Of a DNA stretch of 64,000 nucleotides, positions 6,852-19,147 are shown piece after piece. How positions within the stretch are numbered: position 1 is the first letter of the stretch; each line of letters begins with the position of its first letter. The stretch is from NCBI GenBank assembly GCA_964425605.1, contig CAYRNR010000004.1, positions 77,857 through 141,856 on the forward strand, written 5' to 3'. Below the pieces are notes generated by a model. The model worked only from the letters and a program-made list of their open reading frames with translations, ran no database searches and was not told the origin of the DNA. Origin of the DNA: CAYRNR01 sp964425605. Its GTDB lineage: Bacteria > Myxococcota_A > UBA796 > UBA9615 > CAYRNR01. The translations under genes were made by a program, and so were the position numbers.

Positions 6852-8076
6852 AGCGGGAGAGTCGTCGGAGTGCGGCTGCGGTGAGGAGGAGGAGGAGGGG
6901 CCAGGGGGCTGCGCGGGGGGTGGAGGTGCAGCCGCAAGCGGCCTGGTAGTAGGGGGTGTCGTCCTCGGCGCCGGGGCCGGCGCCGGGGGTGTCCTCGTCG
7001 ATGGTGCCGTCGCAGTCGTTGTCGGCGCCGTCGGCGATCTCGTTGCCGCCTGGGTAGGCGTGGGCGTCGTCGTCGTCGCAGTCGCCCTCGGCCTCGGTGT
7101 AGCCGTCGCCGTCGTCGTCGTAGTAGTCGGTGCCCTCGTCGATGAGGCCGTCGCAGTCGTTGTCGATGTGGTCGGGGAGCTCGGGGGCGCCGGGGTGGAC
7201 GTCGTCGTGGATGTCGTCGCAGTCGCCCTCGGCCTCGGTGAAGCCGTCGCCGTCGAGGTCGGGGCCGTCGGAGTGGTGGTCGTCGTCGCCGTGGACGTCG
7301 TCGTCGTCGTCGCCGCCCCAGCCGCCCGTGTAGCCCTCGATCCAGCTGGTGTGGACGTCGGTGCGGGTGCTGGCACCCATCTGGCTGCAGGTGGCGTCTC
7401 CCCAGGAGGTGACGGCGGCGACGCGCCAGCCGCCGGCGTGGTTGGAGAAGGCGGGCCCGCCAGAGTCCCCGAAGCAGGTCTGGTGCTGGCTGTCGTAGTA
7501 GTACAGGAAGTGGCTGTCCCAGTTGTCCACGCCGATGTCGACCTCGCGCTTGATGCCGGAGTCGGAGGAGTAGCCGCTGGTGACGCCGAACCCGACGAAG
7601 GTCAGCTGGTCGGACTGGCCCAGCCAGGAGTTGGACGGGGTGTCGCGGTTGAAGTCGATGGGGGTGCCCGGGCCGGTGTGGGGGAGCACGACCACGGCGA
7701 TGTCGTTGGCGCACGAGTAGGGGTCGTAGCTGGGGTGCATGTGGTAGTCGTTGGACTGCATCGTGTCCCACGACGACTGGTTGATGTTGTTGGTCCACAG
7801 CACACCGAGGTTGCCGTGGAAGCCGTCGAGGCAGTGGGCGGCGGTGAGGACGACGTCGGGGGAGATCAAGGTGCCCGTACACAGGGACCAGCCCATGTCG
7901 AGGTAGACCACCGAGTCCCAGCTCGAGGTGGTGTGGCCGCCGACGATGGGGCTGTCCGCGAGGCGCAGGTCGCGGGTATCGGGATAGGAGCACCCCGTGA
8001 GCGTCACCAGGAGGACGGCCGCGAGGGTCGCGTCCACCCGCCCGCGCGCGCGTCGGCTCGTCGGTCGAAGGTCCAT
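6850..8076 (-). CDS. Trypsin-like (S1) serine protease with MopE repeats and MYXO-CTERM-like tail
   Basis: A 408-residue secreted S1 peptidase. A lipobox-like signal (TLTGC, Cys29) is followed by the activation site IVGG (44-47). The catalytic triad is His81 (TAAHC), Asp125 (NDIAVV) and Ser205 (GDSGGP). After the catalytic domain come an Asp/Gly linker and two MopE-type repeats (GDGFTEAEGDCDD, NDCDGLIDEG). The tail is Cys-Gly-Cys, a hydrophobic run and RRLSR, the MYXO-CTERM pattern that anchors proteins after sortase-like processing. Having both a lipobox and this tail is unusual. The ATG at 8076 gives a compact signal peptide; the longer frame from 8121 does not. The C-terminal stop is formed together with 26-nt box copy 4. 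Confidence 0.92.
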   Translation of the reverse strand: MDLRPTSRRARGRVDATLAAVLLVTLTGCSYPDTRDLRLADSPIVGGHTTSSWDSVVYLDMGWSLCTGTLISPDVVLTAAHCLDGFHGNLGVLWTNNINQSSWDTMQSNDYHMHPSYDPYSCANDIAVVVLPHTGPGTPIDFNRDTPSNSWLGQSDQLTFVGFGVTSGYSSDSGIKREVDIGVDNWDSHFLYYYDSQHQTCFGDSGGPAFSNHAGGWRVAAVTSWGDATCSQMGASTRTDVHTSWIEGYTGGWGGDDDDDVHGDDDHHSDGPDLDGDGFTEAEGDCDDIHDDVHPGAPELPDHIDNDCDGLIDEGTDYYDDDGDGYTEAEGDCDDDDAHAYPGGNEIADGADNDCDGTIDEDTPGAGPGAEDDTPYYQAACGCTSTPRAAPWPLLLLLTAAALRRLSR

Positions 8077-8167
8077 GACCACAGGGTATCCGACGCCCCG
8101 CGACCACGATGAACTGCACACTGAAGGTGGACGGGGACGGACACGTTCTACCGGGTGAAGTGACGGC

Positions 8168-9670
8168 TCACCGCCTCGATCTGCGGTATCCGAGGTAGAT
8201 GGCGATCAGAGCGGCGTGCAGCGCGGCGCCGCCTGCGTCCGAACGTGGGGTTGAACTGCACTCGCAACCTCCGCCCCCACCGTCGTCGTCGCCGGGCGCG
8301 GCGCTGTCGTCGTCGTCGTCATCGGAGAGGTCGTCGTCGTCGCCCACCGCGTCATCGTCGTCGCCGGTCCCGCCGCACTCCTCGTCGTCGCCGTCGACGA
8401 GTCCATCGCAGTCGTTGTCCACGCCGTCGGAGCAGTGCTCGTCAGCGCCGGGGTAGACGTGGGCGTTGTCGTCGTCGCAGTCCTCCCCGGAGTCGAAGCC
8501 GTCGCCGTCCGCGTCCCTGTGGACGAACATCGTCGCCAGGCTGATCGAGCCGCTGTCGGCGTCCTTGTAGAACAGGCAGAAGTGGTTGCCCACCGCGACG
8601 ATGCGCGGCAGCAGGCGCCCCTCGCCGCCGTCGGTGTTCAGCCCTGTGTCCTCGGCGGCGCTCCACGTCGCGCCCCCGTCCAGCGAGGTGGCGGTGAGCA
8701 GGTCGGAGTCGCTGGCCTGCTGGGTGCCGTTGGCCCGGAGCATCACGGCCACCACGGTCAGGCCGTCGTCGGACGCGCCCACGGCCGAGAGCCCGGCGGA
8801 CATGTGCCAGTCGCCGAGCCCGTCGGCGAGCTGGATGTCGCTGCCGTACACCCGCTGCCCTTGCTCGTCGTATCGGTTGTAGTGGACGGTCTGGTAGGCG
8901 CCGTAGGTGAAGTGGGCGTGGCCCGTGCCGTCCACGACCACGTCGCTGAACCCGCGCCGGTCGCTGCCGGCGGTGTGGCTGTTGGTGTGGGCGACCATCT
9001 CGCCCGCGATCCCGCTGCCCGGCTCGGCGTGCAGCAGGTACGCGGTCCCGCCCGGATCGGGGACCCCGCTGACCAGGAACACGCGCTCGTGGTTGGCCCG
9101 CATGCGCGTGCCGTTGTCTCCGCGCCAGATGCCGCCGATGTCCCCCAGAGACGTCGCGGAGCTGGCGCCGGCCTCCCACAGCCTCACGTCTCCCCAGACG
9201 TTGTCGCCGGCCACGGTGTAGCTCACGTACACCGGCCCGCCCACCGTTGCGACGCTCACCACGTAGTTGCGGCGCTCGCGCGAACCGACGTAGTAGTCCC
9301 GATCCCACGATCCCCCGGCCTCCCGCCGCCGGTAGCGGATGTCGTTGCCGCCTTCGTAGTCGCCGCCGTGCCGCGTGACGATGTGCACGCTGCCGTCGCT
9401 GCCCACGGCGATGGCCGGCGGGAAGTCCAGGTCGCTCTGGTGGCCGTCCCCCACGTCCTCGGACAGCAGCACGTTGCCGTCGCGGTCGAGCTGGTAGTAC
9501 TTGCTGGACACCAGGTGGATCTGGTCCTGGGGTCCGCGCACCGCGTCGAACTGTCCCCCCTCGGCGATGGTGCCCAGCGGCGTCCACTCCTGCGCCCCGG
9601 CCGGTGTGTTCGCGGCAGCCATCGCGGCGACCGCCAGCCCCATGAGCCACAGCATCGAGTTCTTGCTCAC
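8168..9670 (-). CDS. Secreted beta-propeller (BNR/Asp-box) protein with MopE repeat and MYXO-CTERM-like tail
   Basis: A 500-residue exported protein. The signal peptide (LWLMGLAVAAMAAANTPAGA) precedes a propeller-like region of repeated strands: VHIVTRHGG, VYVSYTVAGD, and an Asp-box SLDGGATW near residue 345. One MopE-type repeat follows (DGFDSGEDCDDDNAHVYPGA with NDCDG), then Asp-rich linkers and Gly-rich sequence. It ends in Cys-Glu-Cys, one helix and RRSRR. Asp-boxes occur in sialidases but no sialidase arginine triad is evident, so enzymatic activity is not claimed. The start is the GTG at 9670, because AAGGAGGT is then 7 bases upstream; the GTG at 9679 would overlap that site. The MYG1-like gene ends one base earlier, so the two are probably co-translated. 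Confidence 0.82.
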   Translation of the reverse strand: MSKNSMLWLMGLAVAAMAAANTPAGAQEWTPLGTIAEGGQFDAVRGPQDQIHLVSSKYYQLDRDGNVLLSEDVGDGHQSDLDFPPAIAVGSDGSVHIVTRHGGDYEGGNDIRYRRREAGGSWDRDYYVGSRERRNYVVSVATVGGPVYVSYTVAGDNVWGDVRLWEAGASSATSLGDIGGIWRGDNGTRMRANHERVFLVSGVPDPGGTAYLLHAEPGSGIAGEMVAHTNSHTAGSDRRGFSDVVVDGTGHAHFTYGAYQTVHYNRYDEQGQRVYGSDIQLADGLGDWHMSAGLSAVGASDDGLTVVAVMLRANGTQQASDSDLLTATSLDGGATWSAAEDTGLNTDGGEGRLLPRIVAVGNHFCLFYKDADSGSISLATMFVHRDADGDGFDSGEDCDDDNAHVYPGADEHCSDGVDNDCDGLVDGDDEECGGTGDDDDAVGDDDDLSDDDDDDSAAPGDDDGGGGGCECSSTPRSDAGGAALHAALIAIYLGYRRSRR

Positions 9671-9671
9671 G

Positions 9672-10526
9672 TCACTCACCTCCTTCGACCCGCGATCGCT
9701 CGATCAGCTCGCGGAGATCGGTGCGCGTCACCCCCGCCCGGACCTTGGCCTTGAACCCCGACTTGTGGGCGAACGTCACCCGCGGGTCCCCCTCGATGCG
9801 CGTGAAGTCCACCTGCGGGTGATCGTCGAAGCGGTGCAGCGCCCACCCGTCCGGGTTGCGGTTGTCCCGGGAGATGGCCACGGCGATGTCCACCCCGCGG
9901 TCGCGCGCGAGCTCGTCGCGCATCGATCCCGACACGTCGCTGCCGACCACGCCCTCGTGGAAGAACACGTCCAGCCCGGCCACCTGGAGCACCTCGGTGA
10001 CCGCCCGGGCGGCCTGCAGATCCGCGCGCTGCTGTCGCGCCTCCTCCACCAGGGCGCCGGCCATGGCCGTGGCCATGTGGACCACCTCCAGGGCCACCGG
10101 GCCCGTGCCCCCGGCCGCCCAGATCCGGCAGATGGCGATCTCGAACGGAGAGTCCAGCTCCGGCGGCAGCCGCTGGAGCCCCAGCTCCCTGGCCAGCGGC
10201 TGGGGCCCTGCCACGTCGATGCGCACCTGCGCCGGGTACCACGGCATCCCAGACAGGAGCTCGTGCAGGCCCAGGTGCCGCGCCACCAGGGACATCGCGC
10301 ACTCGGGCTCCTCGTCCCGGCTTCGCTGGTGGTGGTCGAAGTTGCGCAGCTCGGGCTCGTGCCGGGCCCCGATGTCCACCACCCAGACCTCCGGATCGGC
10401 GAGCTCGGCCTCGGTGGGGATGCTCCGGTGTACGGGCAACTCACCCTCGACGGAGCAGATCAGCCCGGCCGCGATCACCTCGTCGAGGTGTGCGCCTCCG
10501 GGGTGGACGACGATGTGGCTGGACAT
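9672..10526 (-). CDS. MYG1/UPF0160-family metal-dependent protein
   Basis: This 284-residue protein matches the MYG1 family, DHH-like phosphoesterases related to RNA exonucleases. Visible signatures are the opening HPGGAHLDEVIAAG (usually HSGTFHADE in the family) near residue 8, VVDIGARHEPELRNFDHHQR (49-68), and a C-terminal stretch (RFDDHPQVDFT, FAHKSGFKAKV). It lacks a signal peptide and should be cytoplasmic. The start at 10526 has AGGAGGT well placed. The protein is somewhat shorter than eukaryotic MYG1 and departs from the family at the first motif (GGAH instead of GTFH), so the metal site should be treated with care. It lies upstream of and almost touching the propeller gene, which shares no obvious function with it. 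Confidence 0.78.
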   Translation of the reverse strand: MSSHIVVHPGGAHLDEVIAAGLICSVEGELPVHRSIPTEAELADPEVWVVDIGARHEPELRNFDHHQRSRDEEPECAMSLVARHLGLHELLSGMPWYPAQVRIDVAGPQPLARELGLQRLPPELDSPFEIAICRIWAAGGTGPVALEVVHMATAMAGALVEEARQQRADLQAARAVTEVLQVAGLDVFFHEGVVGSDVSGSMRDELARDRGVDIAVAISRDNRNPDGWALHRFDDHPQVDFTRIEGDPRVTFAHKSGFKAKVRAGVTRTDLRELIERSRVEGGE

Positions 10527-10560
10527 GATGACCTCCTGAGCCTGCCGCCCCGGTGTGGCG

Positions 10561-11586
10561 TCAGCAGGGAAGACCGAGGGTGCAGTACATCAACGAGCTG
10601 AAGGGATCGGCGCACGGCGCCGAGCTCATGCAGGTGAGCAGCCCGGATGGGTCCGCGTAGTTGCACAGGTTGCCCCCCGTGACCTGGTCGCAGCATCCCT
10701 GCAGGCTGATCTGCACGGTCGGCTCGTCGGGGTCGTCGCTGTCGATGGTGATGAAGTGGGACCCACCGTCCAGCGCGTCGAGGCAGCCCTGGCCCGCGAA
10801 CAGCTCGCCGGGGGCCCACTCCACGCTGAACGCCTCGACATCCCCCGGATCGAGGGTCGCCGTGGCATCCCCGGCGGTGAGCCTCACGATCCCACCCGCC
10901 GTGGAGCTGGCGCCGGTCACCGAGCTCAACTGCAGGGGGACGTCTCCGGCGTTGGTCACCTCGAACGTCGAGGTCCCCGTCCCGCCGCCCAGGGCGCCGA
11001 AGTCGATGAGCAGCGGAGACACGACGATGTCCGGCTGGCACGGATCGCAGTCCTGCCCGTCGCCCTCCAGCGGCACGGTCGCAGTGCCGTCACAGCTGTC
11101 GATGACCAGGCTGCCGGTGACCGCCCCGTCCGCCGTCGGAGCGAAGCTCACCGTGATGGTGACGGTGTCGCCCGCGACGATGGACAGCGGCGGCGCGATC
11201 CCCTGGTAGCCGAACTCGGCGCCGCTGGCCGTGACGGCCGTGATCTCCACGGGGTCGGCGCCGGTGTTCTCCAGGGTCAACGAGGCCGAGGCCGTCTGTC
11301 CGACCTGCGTGGTCCCGAAGGCGATGGACGAGGGGGTCACGGTCAGGGTGCCGCAGGGCGCGACGCTGTCGTCGTCGTCGTCGTCCGCGGCGTCATCGTC
11401 GTCCACCGCGTCGTCGTCATCCACGGCGTCGTCGTCGTCCACCGCATCGTCGTCGTCGTCCCCCCAGCTCACATCGTCGTCTCCGGCCGTGTCGTCGTCG
11501 TCCCCCTTGTTGAGCTGCGCGCTCTCGCACGCGGGCACGGCGAGCGCGAACAGCGCGCACAGGCCCCAGGCCATTGCCTCTCTCAT
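10561..11586 (-). CDS. Poly-Asp lipoprotein with two ASH/Hydin-type domains
   Basis: A 341-residue surface lipoprotein. The signal is followed by lipobox VPAC (Cys20) and a long Asp-rich linker (D-D-D-D-A-V-D units, residues 27-75). Two immunoglobulin-like ASPM/SPD-2/Hydin-type domains follow. Each opens with the characteristic ITPSSIAFGTTQVG-like strand: LTVTPSSIAFGTTQVG near 84 and IVVSPLLIDFGALGGG near 185, with EVTNAGDVPLQL and a calcium-like DSDDPDEP segment. Several Cys pairs occupy the C-terminal 50 residues (GCCDQ, NLCNY, LTCMS, APCAD, YCTLGLPC), suggesting disulfides outside the cell. Role unknown; a surface or periplasmic binding scaffold is likely. The start at 11586 is preceded by GGGGAGA. 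Confidence 0.85.
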   Translation of the reverse strand: MREAMAWGLCALFALAVPACESAQLNKGDDDDTAGDDDVSWGDDDDDAVDDDDAVDDDDAVDDDDAADDDDDDSVAPCGTLTVTPSSIAFGTTQVGQTASASLTLENTGADPVEITAVTASGAEFGYQGIAPPLSIVAGDTVTITVSFAPTADGAVTGSLVIDSCDGTATVPLEGDGQDCDPCQPDIVVSPLLIDFGALGGGTGTSTFEVTNAGDVPLQLSSVTGASSTAGGIVRLTAGDATATLDPGDVEAFSVEWAPGELFAGQGCLDALDGGSHFITIDSDDPDEPTVQISLQGCCDQVTGGNLCNYADPSGLLTCMSSAPCADPFSSLMYCTLGLPC

Positions 11587-11655
11587 CGGTGTCTCCCCTT
11601 CGAGGGGCGAAGGATACCATCGCGGTGGACTCCCCGGTACGAGGGAGACGACCGC

Positions 11656-14364
11656 CTATGTCGCCCGCTCGTACGCCGCGAACAGGAACCCCACGCGCTC
11701 CCGCTCCACGTCGAACTTCCTACCCCGGTAGGCGCGATCCACGGCCCGGTCCAGGGTCTGGTGCGCCCGTCGCAGCGGCCTCTTCATCAGATCGGGGTCG
11801 TAGAGATCCGCGGGCGACTCGCCGGGGTGGCCGGCCCGCGCGTCCAGCACCGCCTGCGCGGCCGCCTCGATCGCCGCTCGCTTCGACGCCGTGACCGCGG
11901 GCCAGGGGAAGGTGTTGTAGACGAGCCGGTTGGAGTAGCGGTAGTCGCTCTTGATGCGGCCCGCCACGTAGCGCACCCAGGCCATGTGCATCGCCGACGA
12001 CACCACGCCGAACTCGTACAGGCCGGCGCCGGCGATGCAGGTGCAGCTGTTGTGCACGATGGTCCGCGCGTCGAAGAACCCGAAGGGGATCCACTCGCGC
12101 CGCTGCGAGGTGTGCATCGGGATGACCACGTAGGTGGAGTCGGGCTGGCGGATCTCGGCGAACTCGCTGGCGGCGCCGGCGGCCGCGCGGGTGGCGGCCT
12201 TCTTGCTGGCCAGGCGGAACTCCCGGACCTGCCGGACACGGTCCATCACAGCAGGGAACGCCTTGATCCTCGACGCCTCCTGGTCCACGAGCCACAGGCA
12301 GTGGCGCGACACACCGGCCATGTACTCGCTGGCGCTGACCATGGGGCGGAACAGGGCCTCCGCGCCGGGATTCTGCGCGACGAACGCCTCGTACTCGGCC
12401 CGGGTGAACAACAGCGCCCCGCCGTCCACGGGTTTGCTGCCGTAGAGGATGCGCGGCACGTCGGCCAGGGGCCTGCTGCGTCCCTCGATGATCAGGTCGT
12501 CGTACGCCACGAGGTACGGACAGATGTTGTGTACCTGCGCCACCATGGGCTCGGAGTCCGGGGTCTGGTAGTCGTACAAGGGCCGCTTGCCGGATGAGGG
12601 ACCGCCGAATCCGACGATTACACAGTGGACGTGTGCCTTGCCCCGGGCATCGGAGCCCCACGCGAACGTGCGGTGCGCGAAGTGGATCTTGACGTCGTGC
12701 TCGCTCAGCAGGGTCCTCCACAGCAGGGCGACCTGCTCGCCCTGGGTGATCGAGTTCGTGGCCACGAATCCGCAGCGGGACTCGCTGCCGTCGAGCCACC
12801 GCGCCGCCAGGGCGAACCACGCCGCCACGTAGTCCAGCGTGCCGCCGCCGCCCTCGAACACCAGCTCCATGTCCTCCTGTTGCTCGTCGCTGCGCAGGTG
12901 CTTGCCCACGAACGGTGGGTTCCCCAGCACGAGGTGTCCCTCCCCCGGCAAGAGCAGGTCGTTCCAGTCCATCCGCAGGGCGTTGCCCACCTGGATGCCC
13001 GGTGACGTGGTCAGCGGGATGCGCACGAACGACGGCCCGAACTTCTCGCCGAGCCGCTGGTTCATGATGTGGTCCATCATCCACAGCGCCACCGTGGCGA
13101 TGCGCGCGGGGAACTCGCTGATCTCGACCCCGAGGAACTGATCCACGTCCAGCCGGGAGATCAGCGTGGCGTCCAGCTCCAGCTGGCCGGTGCCGTGCAC
13201 CTCCTCGAGGATCTCCATCTCCAGCTGGCGCAGCTCGCGGTAGGCGATGACGAGGAAGTTCCCGCACCCGCACGCCGGGTCCAGCAGGCGGAGCCTGGCC
13301 ATGCGCTCGTGCAGGTTCCGCAACGCGGCCATGCGCCCGCCGTCTCGACGGACTCGCAGCCGGTCGAAGTCGGCGCGCAGGTCGTCCATGAACAGCGGGC
13401 CGATGACCTTGAGGATGTTCTTTTCGGTGGTGTAGTGCGCCCCGATGGCCCGCCGGGCGTCGTGGTCCATGACCGACTGGAACAGGGCGCCGAAGATCGC
13501 CGGCGAGATGGCGTCCCAGGAGAACTCGCACGCCCGGATCAGGTCCCGGCGCATCCTCGAATCGAAGGCCGGAATGCGCAGCCGCTCCTCGAACAGGGCG
13601 CCGTTGACGTGGGCGAACGCCGCCAGGTCCTCGTCCAGCGCTCTCTGACGGTCCGCGACCGGCGTGTCCAGGACCTCGAACAGCTGCGCGAGCATCATTC
13701 CGAGGTCCGAGCCGTCCTCGCGGGTGCGGTCCTTGACCAGGCTCTCGAAGATCCCGCGCGGCTCGAAGATCCCCGTGTCGTCGGCGAACAGCAAGAACAG
13801 CAGCCGCACCAGGAACTGCTGCAGATCGTGGCCCGCGTAACCCGACGCCTCCAGCCCGTCGTGGATCGTCCCCATCAGCTCCGACGCCTTGATGTTGACG
13901 GGGTCCTGGTCCGCGAAGCTCCGCTTCTGCCGCCCCAGGATGAAGCCGAACAGCTCCACCACCTGCGGGAACTGGGCGAGGGTGAATGCGTGCTCCTCGC
14001 CCTCGTCGAGGTCGTACAGCTCGAACGTCTGGAAGTCGCTCACGAGCACGAACCGCGGCAGCTCCTCCTCGGCCAGCCCGGGGAAGTAGTCCAGCGCCTG
14101 CTCCTTGGCACGGGTCAGGTTCCTCCCCGCGCTCTTCTGCTCCACCAGCAGCACGCCCTTCCAGAACAGATCGATGAAACCCCGCTTGTCGCCGAGCTTC
14201 TTCACCGGCTCCTCGAAGCTCGCCACCCGCCGCAGCTTCACGCCGAACACCTCGAAGAACTCGATGTAGAAGCTCTGGCACTGACCGCGCTCGTAGTGGG
14301 CGCCGGCCCATTCGGCGGCGAACCTCGAGGCCCTCCGGCGGATCTCGTTGTTGGACAGGCGCAT
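11656..14364 (-). CDS. MmeI-like Type IIL restriction-modification enzyme (nuclease-methyltransferase fusion)
   Basis: A 902-residue single-chain R-M enzyme, close to MmeI in length. The N-terminal nuclease has the MmeI pattern D-X9-E-X-K: Asp65, Glu75, Lys77 within GFIDLFWKGVLLVEQKSAG. A helical connector follows, then an adenine-N6 methyltransferase with SAM motif LLDPACGCGNF (361-370) and catalytic NPPF (482-485). The C-terminal half (about 620-870) should hold the target recognition domain. In this family one protein both methylates one strand and cuts at a fixed distance, so no separate subunits are needed; none are adjacent. All key residues are present, so it looks active. The start at 14364 has GGGAGG 4 bases away. 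It sits among surface-protein genes with no mobile-element borders visible. Confidence 0.92.
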   Translation of the reverse strand: MRLSNNEIRRRASRFAAEWAGAHYERGQCQSFYIEFFEVFGVKLRRVASFEEPVKKLGDKRGFIDLFWKGVLLVEQKSAGRNLTRAKEQALDYFPGLAEEELPRFVLVSDFQTFELYDLDEGEEHAFTLAQFPQVVELFGFILGRQKRSFADQDPVNIKASELMGTIHDGLEASGYAGHDLQQFLVRLLFLLFADDTGIFEPRGIFESLVKDRTREDGSDLGMMLAQLFEVLDTPVADRQRALDEDLAAFAHVNGALFEERLRIPAFDSRMRRDLIRACEFSWDAISPAIFGALFQSVMDHDARRAIGAHYTTEKNILKVIGPLFMDDLRADFDRLRVRRDGGRMAALRNLHERMARLRLLDPACGCGNFLVIAYRELRQLEMEILEEVHGTGQLELDATLISRLDVDQFLGVEISEFPARIATVALWMMDHIMNQRLGEKFGPSFVRIPLTTSPGIQVGNALRMDWNDLLLPGEGHLVLGNPPFVGKHLRSDEQQEDMELVFEGGGGTLDYVAAWFALAARWLDGSESRCGFVATNSITQGEQVALLWRTLLSEHDVKIHFAHRTFAWGSDARGKAHVHCVIVGFGGPSSGKRPLYDYQTPDSEPMVAQVHNICPYLVAYDDLIIEGRSRPLADVPRILYGSKPVDGGALLFTRAEYEAFVAQNPGAEALFRPMVSASEYMAGVSRHCLWLVDQEASRIKAFPAVMDRVRQVREFRLASKKAATRAAAGAASEFAEIRQPDSTYVVIPMHTSQRREWIPFGFFDARTIVHNSCTCIAGAGLYEFGVVSSAMHMAWVRYVAGRIKSDYRYSNRLVYNTFPWPAVTASKRAAIEAAAQAVLDARAGHPGESPADLYDPDLMKRPLRRAHQTLDRAVDRAYRGRKFDVERERVGFLFAAYERAT

Positions 14365-14457
14365 GGGACCTCCCGCGCGTCAATCTACACCCAACGCGGT
14401 GGTCGCCTCGCGGCCGGGTGATAGGATCTCGACCGACCACACGCGAGGGGAGCCGCC

Positions 14458-18552
<4,095 letters not shown>

Positions 18553-18555
18553 GGC

Positions 18556-19068
18556 TCAGTCCACCTCGACCGTGTAGCCGAACACGGACCACGTCCCCGG
18601 CGGGACCTCGCCGAGCGTGTACTGGACGTCGAGGGTGCAGATGCAGTCGCAGAGGTCGTCGTAGAGCTCGAAACCCGCCTCGATGCGCTGGTCGTTCATG
18701 TACGCCAGCCCGTGCACCTGGATCTCGGGACAGCAGCCCTCGCCGTGGTCGAAGTGCATCACCGTGACCTGGCCGGGCCCTGGGGACGTGGCCAGGACGC
18801 CGCCCTCGGGCATGGGCTCGGGCTCGGGGAGCATGTCGCACTCGGCAGCCGCGTCGACCACCGTCAGCTCGCAGATGCCCGATTCGCAGGGCCCCATGTC
18901 GTCGTCGTCGTCCGCGACATCGTCGTCGTCGCTCGTGGCGTCGTCGTCGTCGCTCGTGGCGTCGTCGTCGTCGCCCGTGGCGTCGTCGTCGTCGAGATCG
19001 AGGGGGCCGCTGGTCGAGCAGGCCGGCGTCACGAGGGCGAGGGAGAACAGCAGGAACAGGGCTCGCAT
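18556..19068 (-). CDS. Poly-Asp Cys-rich lipoprotein (170 aa)
   Basis: A lipoprotein with lipobox TPAC (Cys17) and four tandem D-D-D-D-A-T-S/G units (residues 25-58). A compact C-terminal domain of about 110 residues follows. It carries seven cysteines in pairs (CESGIC, ECDM, GCCPE, LCDCIC) and the sequence VTVMHFDHGEGCCPEIQVHG. The family is not recognised. Its composition suggests a disulfide-rich extracellular domain. GGAGG precedes the ATG at 19068. It converges on the giant MopE/LamG gene with a 3-bp gap, leaving no room for a conventional terminator. Confidence 0.75.
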   Translation of the reverse strand: MRALFLLFSLALVTPACSTSGPLDLDDDDATGDDDDATSDDDDATSDDDDVADDDDDMGPCESGICELTVVDAAAECDMLPEPEPMPEGGVLATSPGPGQVTVMHFDHGEGCCPEIQVHGLAYMNDQRIEAGFELYDDLCDCICTLDVQYTLGEVPPGTWSVFGYTVEVD

Positions 19069-19147
19069 GAAACCTCCGGGGCGACTTGGCTCAGTCTACC
19101 GTCTATCGTGGAGAGTCCAGTGAAAACGTGGCGTCGAGGAGAAAGAC

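Noticed and set aside
8168..9670. Sialidase activity for the Asp-box protein
   Set aside because: Only one clear Asp-box is visible and no arginine triad or catalytic Asp/Tyr arrangement could be recognised; beta-propeller is as far as the evidence goes.
7060..9754. Plus-strand open frames opposite the protease and propeller genes (7060-8112 and 8435-9754)
   Set aside because: They consist of Val/Ala/Gly repeats that are the antisense of Asp-rich coding sequence, with no start signal or domain.
11720..14440. Long open frame (about 906 codons) on the minus strand out of phase with the MmeI-like gene, plus a 450-codon antisense frame at 13069-14421
   Set aside because: Composition is Arg/Gly/Pro-rich with no recognisable domain. 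The MmeI-like frame has motifs throughout and a good ribosome site; the others are high-GC shadow frames.
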